NCBI RefSeq assembly: GCF_001650695.1
Contig: NZ_LWQS01000062.1
Coordinates: 1-45,716, forward strand
Direction: 5' to 3'
Length of the DNA: 45,716 nt
DNA from: Chloroflexus islandicus
GTDB taxonomy: Bacteria > Chloroflexota > Chloroflexia > Chloroflexales > Chloroflexaceae
Positions within the stretch are counted from its first letter, which is position 1, and every line of letters begins with the position of its first letter. Positions 32,953 through 40,520 of the stretch are shown here, one piece after another. Made by a program: the position numbers and the translations under genes. Below the pieces are notes generated by a model. That model saw only the letters and a program-made list of their open reading frames with translations, did not search any database and had not been told where the DNA came from.

Positions 32953-33932
32953 CACGAGCGTGCCGGTGGTTGGGTGCGGAGCAGTCTACTCATACCCCAG
33001 ATGAGGCCGATCAGCACGGCTACGCCAACCAACCCGGCAATGATGGTTGAGAGCGGCGTCTCGCCGAGCCATGGAATCGTGTAATCAGGCAAAAGCTGGT
33101 AGGGCGCATCGGTGGCGCGGGTGATGAATCCGGCATCCTCGGCGACGCGCTCAAGCCCATCGGGGTCGGGCGAAGCCAACGGCGCAAACGCGGTGATGAC
33201 GGCGGCAATCACCACCCCGATGGCGGCAATCCGCGTCATTACCGGGCCAGAGGGTGGGGTGGCTTGCAGCAGATCGGGCCGGGTGCTGGCCAGAAACACG
33301 ACCGCAGCGGCGGTAATGAGCCCTTCGCCGATGCCGATGATGGCATGCACGCTGAGCATGGCCGGAAAGACAATGGCTGCGGGCAGGTCAGAGAGCACCA
33401 GTTGGGCCGAGGTGAGGGCGGCAGCGGCCATCACCGACAGCCATCCCGCACCGGCAGCCACGATCGCGATCCAAAGCCGGTTGGCCGTCAGCACGCCATT
33501 CCGAATCAACAATGGCCGCGCCAGCCAGCCGCCGATGGCAGCAGTGGCGATGCCCATGTTAAAGATATTCGCCCCCATTGCCACAATACCGCCATCTTGA
33601 AAGAGGATGGCTTGCAAGGCGATCACGCTGGTCATCACGACCATGCCTGCCCATGGCCCCAGCACAAGAGCGGCAAAGACGCCGCCGAGCAGGTGGCCCG
33701 ACGTGCCGCCGGCAATGGGCACATTGATCATCTGGGCCGCAAAGATAAAGGCCGCCATCACCCCCATCAAGGGCACGGCCCGCTCATCGAGTGATTGGCG
33801 CGCGGCCCGCGCCGCAATCCCAACCGCGATCACGGTTGGCAGCCACCACAACAAGGCCACCGGCGCATGCAAAAAGCCATCGGGAATGTGCAAGCCAAGC
33901 GCGATCCGTTCCACGATCCACTGCCACCACAT
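32952..33932 (-). CDS. cbiM: Cobalt/nickel ECF transporter substrate component, CbiM with PDGLE domain
   Basis: A 326-residue membrane protein. The CbiM part has HIPDGFLHAP, FIFAAQMINVPIAGGTSGHLLGG and NIFNMGI, the metal-binding and conserved loops. The C-terminal third carries PDPDGLERVAEDAGF and a final membrane helix, the PDGLE/CbiN-like domain, so a separate cbiN is not needed. The ATG at 33932 has GAGAGGG upstream, but in CbiM/NikM the free N-terminal Met-His binds the metal. A TTG at 33893, directly before the HIPDG codons, would give exactly that N-terminus; alternatively the 13-residue extension is removed. A -10 TATAAT lies on this strand at 33994-33999, with no convincing -35. No cobalamin riboswitch is seen in the short leader. 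Cobalt versus nickel cannot be decided. Confidence 0.92.
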   Translation of the reverse strand: MWWQWIVERIALGLHIPDGFLHAPVALLWWLPTVIAVGIAARAARQSLDERAVPLMGVMAAFIFAAQMINVPIAGGTSGHLLGGVFAALVLGPWAGMVVMTSVIALQAILFQDGGIVAMGANIFNMGIATAAIGGWLARPLLIRNGVLTANRLWIAIVAAGAGWLSVMAAAALTSAQLVLSDLPAAIVFPAMLSVHAIIGIGEGLITAAAVVFLASTRPDLLQATPPSGPVMTRIAAIGVVIAAVITAFAPLASPDPDGLERVAEDAGFITRATDAPYQLLPDYTIPWLGETPLSTIIAGLVGVAVLIGLIWGMSRLLRTQPPARS

Positions 33933-34034
33933 GGTGAAGCCCTCTCAAGCACTATACGAGTGGCGATACGCTGGTATCGACCGGGTTAAACTCATTATAA
34001 ACGAAGTCATGTGCCAGCGCGCTCCAAGATACGG

Positions 34035-34040
34035 TATAAT
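34035..34040 (+). promoter_or_regulatory. -10 element predicting a near-leaderless mRNA
   Basis: TATAAT (34035-34040), preceded by GG, stands nine bases before the ATG at 34050. Transcription would begin at about 34047, giving a two- or three-base leader and no ribosome site. No good -35 is seen. Confidence 0.5.
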
Positions 34041-34049
34041 GCGAGAGCT

Positions 34050-34391
34050 ATGAGCGGACACTACACCATTCCAACTCGCATCCGGCTGACCGAGGCGCAA
34101 CGCGACCAGCTTTACTGGCTGCTCCGCGAGCGCAGTATCGAGCTGGATGATTTTATGACCGAGCTGGTGAACGAGTATCTGGCTGGCCAGCCATTGCCGC
34201 CAGCGCCGGCGCCGGTCGATCGGCAGGCGACCATTCGCGAGCAGTTGCGACTGCGCCGCAACCAATTGCGCATGTTGCGCGCCCAACTGCACGATCCGCA
34301 TAACCCTCCCCCTGACTGGTTGCGGGCAATGGTGGCCGAGTTGGAAGACGAAATTACCCGGCTCGAAGTTGAATTACGCCGAGAAGAGTAG
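34050..34391 (+). CDS. Small ribbon-helix-helix/coiled-coil-like protein
   Basis: A 113-residue protein of unknown function. Residues 1-45 ([42 protein letters not shown]) have the strand-helix-helix look of a ribbon-helix-helix DNA-binding or antitoxin-like fold. A Pro-rich linker follows, and then a charged coiled coil ([24 protein letters not shown] and [21 protein letters not shown]). No toxin gene is adjacent. The ATG at 34050 is chosen because the TATAAT element lies just upstream and inside the longer frame starting at 34011. The tlyA start follows the stop by one base, so the two form one transcript. Confidence 0.75.
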   Translation: MSGHYTIPTRIRLTEAQRDQLYWLLRERSIELDDFMTELVNEYLAGQPLPPAPAPVDRQATIREQLRLRRNQLRMLRAQLHDPHNPPPDWLRAMVAELEDEITRLEVELRREE

Positions 34392-34392
34392 C

Positions 34393-35184
34393 ATGGCTCG
34401 CCAACGTCTCGATACGCTGCTGGTCGAGCGTGGTCTGGCTGAGACGCGCGCGCGGGCGCAGGCGATGATCATGGCCGGGCAGGTGTTGGTCAACGGCCAC
34501 GTGCAGACCAAGGCCGGCACGATGGTCGCCATCGATGCCCACATCGATGTGCGCGGCGGCTTGCCTTACGTCAGCCGCGGCGGCTTCAAGCTGGCGCACG
34601 CGCTCGACCAGTTTGGGCTTGATCCGGCAGGTTTGACCGCGATCGATGTTGGCGCTTCCACCGGCGGCTTCACCGACGTATTGTTGCAGCGCGGCGCGGC
34701 GCGGGTCTTTGCGGTTGATGTCGGCTATGGTATTCTCGACCACCGGTTGCGCACCGATCCACGGGTGGTTACGCTCGAACGCACCAATATTCGCCACCTC
34801 ACCGCACTGCCTGATGGCGTGCTGGCCGATTGCGCCGTGATCGACGTCAGCTTCATCTCGCTACGGCTCGTCTTGCCGGCGGTGCAGCGGCTGATCACGC
34901 CAAGCGCATGGATCGTGGCGTTGATTAAGCCGCAGTTTGAAGCCGGCCCGCAACACGTGGGCAAAGGCGGCGTCGTGCGCGATCCGGCGGTGCATGCGCA
35001 GGTGATCCGCGATGTGCTAACCTTCGCTACGACCCAACAGCTCAACCCCGCCGGTCTCACCCGCTCGCCGATTACCGGCCCGGCGGGGAACGTCGAATTT
35101 CTCGTCCTCTGCCATCCCCATCGTCCGGCTATCGACCACCAGCGCGCAATTGCCGCATGCGTGGAAGGGGGCGCGTTGTCGTAG
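34393..35184 (+). CDS. tlyA: TlyA-family rRNA 2'-O-methyltransferase
   Basis: A 263-residue protein with an N-terminal S4 domain ([31 protein letters not shown]) and an FtsJ-like methyltransferase: SAM motif [17 protein letters not shown], with the catalytic K-D-K-type residues in [21 protein letters not shown] and [10 protein letters not shown]. TlyA proteins methylate C1920 of 23S rRNA, and long forms also C1409 of 16S rRNA, which affects sensitivity to capreomycin. The ATG at 34393 is one base after the preceding stop. The TAG stop codon (35182-35184) is inside an intergenic palindromic repeat. Confidence 0.94.
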   Translation: MARQRLDTLLVERGLAETRARAQAMIMAGQVLVNGHVQTKAGTMVAIDAHIDVRGGLPYVSRGGFKLAHALDQFGLDPAGLTAIDVGASTGGFTDVLLQRGAARVFAVDVGYGILDHRLRTDPRVVTLERTNIRHLTALPDGVLADCAVIDVSFISLRLVLPAVQRLITPSAWIVALIKPQFEAGPQHVGKGGVVRDPAVHAQVIRDVLTFATTQQLNPAGLTRSPITGPAGNVEFLVLCHPHRPAIDHQRAIAACVEGGALS

Positions 35185-35234
35185 GGACACAGCGTTGTAA
35201 TGTCTTTTAGGACACAGCGCCGCTGTGTCCCTAC
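35181..35234. repeat. Palindromic GGACACAGCG repeat after tlyA
   Basis: GGACACAGCG (35210-35219) and CGCTGTGTCC (35221-35230) form a perfect 10-bp stem. A second copy of the left arm, GTAGGGACACAGCG (35181-35194), can pair with CGCTGTGTCCCTAC (35221-35234) as an alternative 14-bp stem. The first bases supply the tlyA stop codon. The same family occurs at 41621-41725. It probably also ends the tlyA transcript. Confidence 0.75.
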
Positions 35235-35349
35235 GGTGTGTCACTACGTTGCCCGCCTTCTGCACACCTTTGTTTACCCGGTTTTTACCCTGAGTGAATG
35301 ACTTACAACCGGCAAATGCGAGTAAAGATGTTACATTTATTGCATACGT

Positions 35350-35369
35350 TGACATTTCAAACAATGTCA
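35350..35369. promoter_or_regulatory. Candidate operator upstream of bchJ
   Basis: TGACATT (35350-35356) and AATGTCA (35363-35369) are perfect 7-base inverted arms with a 6-base spacer, 11 bases before the preferred bchJ ATG and in locally AT-rich DNA. The spacing suits a dimeric regulator of the CRP/FNR or PpsR-like size. TTGACA at 35349-35354 overlaps it and could be a -35 element, but no -10 at the right distance is seen. Confidence 0.5.
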
Positions 35370-35380
35370 GTAGGCGTACT

Positions 35381-35992
35381 ATGCAAGATGTAGCACACGT
35401 CGCTGAAGTTGCCCGGATCGGGCCGAATTCGATCATCCAGACCATTGCTGCCTTGCGCGAGCAGTATGGCGCCGAGACTACCGCAGCTTGGCTGCGCCGC
35501 AGCGGGCGCGGGCATTTCCTTGAAACGATGCCCGACCACATGCTGGCCGAGAGCGAATTTGGCGCGATGATCCGTGACTTGCGCGACTGGCTGGGGATGC
35601 CGGCGGCGATGCGGGTGCTCGACCGTTCGGGCGAACTTACGGCGAACTATGTGGCGACGAACCGGGTGCCGGCGCCGATCCGGCTGCTCTTGCCGCGCTT
35701 GCCGGTAGGGTTGGCGTTGCGCATCTTTCTGCCCGCCATTGCCAAACATGCGTGGACATTCGCTGGCAGCGGGCAATTTGGCTATACGCTACGGCCACAG
35801 TGGCAGTTGACGCTGGCCAATAGCGTTGAGGCGCGTGAAGTGCAGGCCGCCGAGCCGGTGTGTAGTTACTACCGGGCGGCGTTTGAAGGATTGTTGCGAC
35901 GGGTGGTGAGCGATCGGATCCGTGTGCGCGAGGTGACATGCCGGGCCATGGGTGCGCCGCGCTGCACGTTTGCCGTATCGCTGGAGGGGTAA
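35381..35992 (+). CDS. bchJ: BchJ-like V4R-domain protein
   Basis: A 203-residue protein of the BchJ type. The N-terminus has VARIGPNSIIQTIAALREQYG. The V4R (4-vinyl reductase) small-molecule-binding domain occupies the C-terminal half (TFAGSGQFGYTLRPQWQLTLANS, VCSYYRAAFEGLLRRVV, CRAMGAPRCTFAVSLEG, with Cys residues typical of V4R). BchJ was first named 4-vinyl (divinyl) chlorophyllide reductase, but later work favours a helper role, probably binding tetrapyrrole intermediates. The bchE gene follows after 77 bases. The start is uncertain: ATG at 35381 lies near the conserved region and after the inverted repeat, while GTG at 35294 would add 29 residues. Confidence 0.88.
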   Translation: MQDVAHVAEVARIGPNSIIQTIAALREQYGAETTAAWLRRSGRGHFLETMPDHMLAESEFGAMIRDLRDWLGMPAAMRVLDRSGELTANYVATNRVPAPIRLLLPRLPVGLALRIFLPAIAKHAWTFAGSGQFGYTLRPQWQLTLANSVEAREVQAAEPVCSYYRAAFEGLLRRVVSDRIRVREVTCRAMGAPRCTFAVSLEG

Positions 35993-36069
35993 TCCGGGGG
36001 CGTCGATTTTGTTCGTCCTCGCGTTGTTGTAGTTCAGACTTGGTCGTCAGAAAGGAAGAGAGGCCACGC

Positions 36070-37725
36070 ATGCGGATCATGATGATCCAGCCGAACTACC
36101 ATGCCGGTGGGGCTGAAATTGCTGGGAACTGGCCGCCGAGCTGGGTCGCCTACATCGGCGGCGCATTGCGCACCGCAGGCTTCAACAACCTGCGTTTCGT
36201 CGATGCGATGACGGAGGATCTGCCCAATGAGCAATTGCGCCTGATCCTGCGCCATAATCGGCCTGATGTGGTGATGGCCACGGCGATCACGCCGATGATC
36301 TACAAGGCGCAAGAGACGTTGCAGATCGCGCGTGAAGAGGTGCCGAATGCTCGGCTCATCCTTGGCGGTATTCACCCGACCTTTATGTATGGTCAGGTCT
36401 TGACCGAGGCGCCATGGATTGACTACATTGTGCGCGGCGAGGGTGAAGAGATTATCGTCGAGCTGATGCAGTCGATTGAGGCGGGTACCGACCGGCGCGA
36501 CCGGGCCAACATTAAGGGGATTGCTTACCTTGAGGACGGCAAGGTGGTGGCGACGCCGGCCCGTGATCCGATCGCCGATCTCGATAAGCTCACCCCGGAT
36601 TGGAGCCTCTACGACTGGAAGCGCTATATCTACGTGCCGCTCAATGTGCGGGTGGCCGTGCCTAACTTCGCCCGTGGCTGCCCCTTCACCTGCCGCTTCT
36701 GCTCGCAGTGGAAGTTCTGGCGTCGCTATCGCGCCCGCAGTCCGCAGAAGTTTGTTGATGAGATCGAGACGCTGGTGCGCGAGCACAATGTGGGCTTCTT
36801 CATTCTGGCTGACGAAGAGCCGACCATCAACCGCAAGAAGTTCACCGCGCTCTGCGAAGAGCTGGTGCGGCGCAAGCTGCCGGTTCACTGGGGCATTAAC
36901 ACCCGCGTGACCGACATTCTGCGTGATGAAGCGCAGTTGCCGCTCTGGCGCGCTGCCGGCTTGGTGCATATCTCGCTCGGCACTGAGGCTGCTGCCCAGA
37001 TGAACCTTGACCGCTTCCGCAAGCAGACCACGATCGAGCAGAACAAGCGCGCGATCGAGCTGATCAAGAAGCACGGCATGGTGGCCGAGGCCCAGTTCAT
37101 TATGGGCATGGAGAATGAGACGCCGGAGACGATCGAAGAGACCTATCGCTACGTGCTCGACTGGAAGCCGGATATGGCCAACTGGAATATGTACACGCCG
37201 TGGCCGTTTGCCGAGCTGTTTGAAGAGCTGGGTGATCGGGTCGAGGTGCGCGACTATGCGAAGTACAACTTCGTGACGCCGATTATGAAGCCTGAGCTGA
37301 TGGATCGCGAAGATGTGCTCAAGGGTGTGTTGCGCAACTATGCCCGCTTCTATATGCGCAAGGCCTTCCTTGAGTATCCGTTTATCAAGGATCCGTTCAA
37401 GCGGCGCTACATGCTCGGCTGTCTGCGCGCCTTTATGAAGACCACTGTCACGCGCCGCTTCTACGACCTCGGTCGCGTCCACATGCGTGGCGCCCAGCTT
37501 GAGATCGATCTCGGCTTCGATGAGTCGCGCGTGCTAACGCCGGAGCAGATCGCGGCGATGAAGCAGCGCAAGGAGATGAATGCCGATACCACCTTCGGCG
37601 GCGCGGCTCCCGGCATCGACCCCGAAGAGATCAAGATTCAGGCCGAGAATCCGCTCAACTTGCCGTTGGAAGTGGCGGTTAACGAGAACGCTAATGCGAC
37701 GACTCCGGCTAAGCCGGCGTCATAA
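36070..37725 (+). CDS. bchE: Mg-protoporphyrin IX monomethyl ester oxidative cyclase, anaerobic (BchE)
   Basis: A 551-residue radical SAM enzyme that forms the isocyclic ring of bacteriochlorophyll without oxygen, taking the new oxo group from water. Residues 1-140 are a cobalamin-binding-type domain (MRIMMIQPNYHAGGAEIAGNW near the N-terminus, then ARLILGGIHPTFM and IVRGEGEEII). The radical SAM core has the CxxxCxxC cluster site CPFTCRFC (Cys204, Cys208, Cys211). The BchE C-terminal region runs to about 510, with a short charged tail. The ATG at 36070 follows GGAAGAGAGG. It is transcribed with bchJ. A perfect 17-bp hairpin stands 23 bases after the stop. Confidence 0.95.
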   Translation: MRIMMIQPNYHAGGAEIAGNWPPSWVAYIGGALRTAGFNNLRFVDAMTEDLPNEQLRLILRHNRPDVVMATAITPMIYKAQETLQIAREEVPNARLILGGIHPTFMYGQVLTEAPWIDYIVRGEGEEIIVELMQSIEAGTDRRDRANIKGIAYLEDGKVVATPARDPIADLDKLTPDWSLYDWKRYIYVPLNVRVAVPNFARGCPFTCRFCSQWKFWRRYRARSPQKFVDEIETLVREHNVGFFILADEEPTINRKKFTALCEELVRRKLPVHWGINTRVTDILRDEAQLPLWRAAGLVHISLGTEAAAQMNLDRFRKQTTIEQNKRAIELIKKHGMVAEAQFIMGMENETPETIEETYRYVLDWKPDMANWNMYTPWPFAELFEELGDRVEVRDYAKYNFVTPIMKPELMDREDVLKGVLRNYARFYMRKAFLEYPFIKDPFKRRYMLGCLRAFMKTTVTRRFYDLGRVHMRGAQLEIDLGFDESRVLTPEQIAAMKQRKEMNADTTFGGAAPGIDPEEIKIQAENPLNLPLEVAVNENANATTPAKPAS

Positions 37726-38536
37726 GATAAGCGGCGACTCGTACCTCCCACCTCCCCCTCTCCCATCTTACGGTGGGAGAGGGGGAGGTGTCATTGGTGA
37801 GCAATAGCCACAAAAAGACACAAAAATACTCATTATTTCGTGTCTTTTGTGGCTCTTTGTGGCTACGCTTCGGCTCGGCCCGGAAGGGCTGGGCGATACG
37901 GCGCAGCGATGCCTTGCTTTGCCCCACCCCTCCCCCGCTGGGTTCAAGGGTGGGCAGAACCTCTGTCTGGAACCGGGCCCTAAAGGGCCGGGCTAGGGTT
38001 ACGCCCGCTGCGCGGGCTGATGCCCCCAGTCTCTCCCCCGCTGGGGTTCAAGGGCGGACAGAACCTCCGTCTGGAACCCGGCCCTAAAGGGCCGGGCTAG
38101 GGTTACGAAGCCCGCTGCGCGGGCTGATGCCCCCAGCCCCTCCCTCGCAGGGGTTCAAGGGCGGGCAGAAGATCCGTCTGGAACCGGGACCTAAAGGGCC
38201 GGGCTAGGGTTACGAAGCCCACTGCGCGGGCTGATGCCCCCAGTCTCTCCCCCGCTGGGTTCAAGGGCGGGCAGAACGGATGAGCATAGATACGGTTGAT
38301 GGCGTTGGGATGGGCTGGTTTGCCCCCACCCCCAGCCCCTCCCCCGCTGGGGGAGGGGAGTGGTTCTCATCCCCCCGGCCCCCTCTCTCACCGTCAGGTG
38401 GGAGAGGGGGGATGTGGCATTGGCGAGTAATAGCCACAAAAAGACGCAAAAATACTCATGTTTCGTGTCTTTTGTGGCTCTTTGTGGCTACGCTTCGCGA
38501 TGGCGGGCACGGCAGGGCGGGAATCGAAACCGGACT
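37726..38536. repeat. Repeat-rich region: hairpins and 107-bp tandem array
   Basis: No gene is seen in these 811 bases. The order is as follows. A 17-bp perfect stem (37749-37765 with 37774-37790) comes first. Next is an A-rich/T-rich inverted element with arms around AGCCACAAAAAGACAC and GTGTCTTTTGTGGCT (37806-37854). An array of 107-base units follows (the CTGATGCCCCCAG mark at 38017, 38124 and 38231), spanning about 37918-38281. Another CTCTC...GGTGGGAGAGGGGG hairpin lies near 38382-38410. The last element is a second copy of the A-rich/T-rich inverted element (about 38432-38479). The 107-base units contain CCGGCCCTAAAGGGCCGG and the reverse complement of words in the 7.9-8.5 kb array. Confidence 0.85.
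37749..37790 (+). terminator. Long perfect hairpin after bchE
   Basis: CACCTCCCCCTCTCCCA (37749-37765) and TGGGAGAGGGGGAGGTG (37774-37790) form a perfect 17-bp stem with an 8-base loop, 23 bases after the bchE stop. No T-run follows. Related but shorter stems occur in the other repeat arrays. Confidence 0.65.
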
Positions 38537-40507
38537 TTATCCTTGGCCTAAGAGATCGCGCAGATCGGGGAAGGTGCTCGACCGGCGGGGTTGGGTGATC
38601 TGTTCGGCGTAGGCGCCGAGTTCGCGAATGTGGTGCAAGATGCGCTGAATCTCTTCCTCGTTGTCGAGTTCGCGCAGGCGTTCGTTGTACCGGTGGATGC
38701 GCGCCATGACCTGCGCTTTGCGCAAGATGCGGGCGCACTGTTCGGCTTCGTGGCGGTAGCGCACGTCGTCAGGCCGGCGATTGAGGGTAGCGATCAATGC
38801 TTTGGCTTCGCTGGTGAGCGGTTCGCCGAGGGTTTCCACCCACGCCTGCAAACTCTCGGCATCGGTGGGGCGCAGTTCGAGCGGGGTGGCGAGGTAGGCG
38901 CGCCAGATCGCTTGGTGGAGCGGCTCTTCAAGCAGGTCTTCCAAGCCGGCCCCGAACAGTTCACCTGCTTCGCGCCGGCGGGCGTTGTACTCTTCGAGCA
39001 GCTTTTCGATCGCGACATTGACGCTGGGATAGCGTAGCGCTAGTGCCAGCAAGTAGGCTTCGGTTTTGCGGCGACGTTCGTCGAGCGGCGCGGCCGCCAC
39101 CGGCGCCGGGGCGGGTGGCGGCGGCGGTGACGGGGTGGTGCGGCGCGCGCGCTCGTTGCGCCGGGCCGGCTGCACCCGCGCCCGCAGCAGATCGACGATC
39201 AGTTCGCTGCGCATACCGGTGAGCTGTTCGACGCGTGCCACGTAGACGCGCTGGGCCGCGCCGTCGAGTTCACTCAGCAACGGAATGATCCGCTCAAGCG
39301 CCAGCCGTTGTTGGGCTGGATCATGCATGTCGAGGCCGGCGGTGTAGGCTTCGAGGTAAAAATCCATCACCGGCGCGGCTTGCTCGACCAACTGCTGCCA
39401 GAGCGCGGGATCGGCGGCGATCACCTCGTCGGGGTCGCGCCCCGCCGGCAAGCGGATGATACGGATCGTGACATCGTTTTCGAGCCGCACAATGCCTTGG
39501 GCGGTTGTCACCATACGCCCCTCGCCCTCTTCTTCGGTGGCGGTGCGGATCGTTTCGAGACCGCGCAACGTCGCCTTCTGGCCGGCAGCATCGGCGTCGA
39601 GCGCCAGATAGACGGCATCGGTCAGGCGCTTGAGCTGGTTGATGTGCGCTTTGCTCAGCGCGGTGCCGAGCGGCGCCACGACGTTGCGGAAGCCGTGCTG
39701 GTGCGCGGTGATCACATCCACGTACCCTTCAACCACAATCGCGCGGTTGGCGGTGCGGATGGCGTCGCGGGCCAGATCAAGCCCGTACAGCACCTCGCTC
39801 TTCTTAAAGAGCGGGGTCTCAGGTGTGTTGAGATATTTGGGTTGGGCGTCACCCAACGCGCGCCCGCCAAAGCCAATCACCTCGCCGCGCACATTACGGA
39901 TAGGGAAGATGAGGCGGTTGCGGAAGCGGTCATACGGGCCGCGCTCGCCGGGGATGGCAAGGCCGGCGGCGATGATGTCTTCGACGCTATAGCCCTTTTT
40001 GTCGTGCAGATAAGTAAAGAGGTGGCCCCAGTCGTCGAGGCTATAGCCGATCTGGAAGGCGTCAATCGCCTCTTGGTTAATCCCGCGGCGAGCGACATAT
40101 TCGCGACCGGCAGCGCCGCGGCTGAGGTTGAGCAGCACGTAGTTGAAATAGCGGGCAGCGACGCCATTGATCTCGAGCAGCCGCGCCCGGCGCGCATCTT
40201 CTTGGCGTTGGGCGTCGTTTTTGGGTTCGAGCCGGATACCGGCCCGTTCAGCCAGTAGTTCTAAGGCCCCTTTGAAATCGAGGCCCTGTTTGCGCATCAC
40301 GAAATCGAAGGCCGTGCCAGAGGCGTGGCAACCAAAGCAGTAGAAGCTCTGGGTGTCGGGGTAGACGTGGAAGGCGGGGGTGCGGCTGTTGGGGTGAAAT
40401 GGACAAAAACCGACGAAACTGCGCCCGCTGCGCCGCAGCCCCACCCCCATCGAATTGATGAGGTCAACGATGTCGATGTTGGCTTTGATTTCGTCGATGA
40501 CGTTCAT
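38537..40507 (-). CDS. dnaG: DNA primase
   Basis: A 656-residue primase that makes RNA primers at the replication fork. The N-terminal zinc-binding domain has Cys35, His38, Cys57 and Cys60 (CPFHPNSRTPAFH then CFGCHASG). The catalytic core includes RFRNRLIFPIRNVRGEVIGFGGR and PKYLNTPETPLFKKSEVLYG. The TOPRIM residues are EGYVDV and LALDADAAGQKA. The C-terminal helicase-binding domain (about 470-656) is preceded by an Ala/Pro linker. It follows the dgt gene by 13 bases on the same strand. The usual neighbour rpoD is not in the window. Confidence 0.95.
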   Translation of the reverse strand: MNVIDEIKANIDIVDLINSMGVGLRRSGRSFVGFCPFHPNSRTPAFHVYPDTQSFYCFGCHASGTAFDFVMRKQGLDFKGALELLAERAGIRLEPKNDAQRQEDARRARLLEINGVAARYFNYVLLNLSRGAAGREYVARRGINQEAIDAFQIGYSLDDWGHLFTYLHDKKGYSVEDIIAAGLAIPGERGPYDRFRNRLIFPIRNVRGEVIGFGGRALGDAQPKYLNTPETPLFKKSEVLYGLDLARDAIRTANRAIVVEGYVDVITAHQHGFRNVVAPLGTALSKAHINQLKRLTDAVYLALDADAAGQKATLRGLETIRTATEEEGEGRMVTTAQGIVRLENDVTIRIIRLPAGRDPDEVIAADPALWQQLVEQAAPVMDFYLEAYTAGLDMHDPAQQRLALERIIPLLSELDGAAQRVYVARVEQLTGMRSELIVDLLRARVQPARRNERARRTTPSPPPPPAPAPVAAAPLDERRRKTEAYLLALALRYPSVNVAIEKLLEEYNARRREAGELFGAGLEDLLEEPLHQAIWRAYLATPLELRPTDAESLQAWVETLGEPLTSEAKALIATLNRRPDDVRYRHEAEQCARILRKAQVMARIHRYNERLRELDNEEEIQRILHHIRELGAYAEQITQPRRSSTFPDLRDLLGQG

Positions 40508-40520
40508 GGTGCGAATGCCG

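Noticed and set aside
33933-34049. Cobalamin riboswitch upstream of cbiM
   Set aside because: The region before the divergent gene is only about 120 bases, and no B12-box-like conserved segment was seen.
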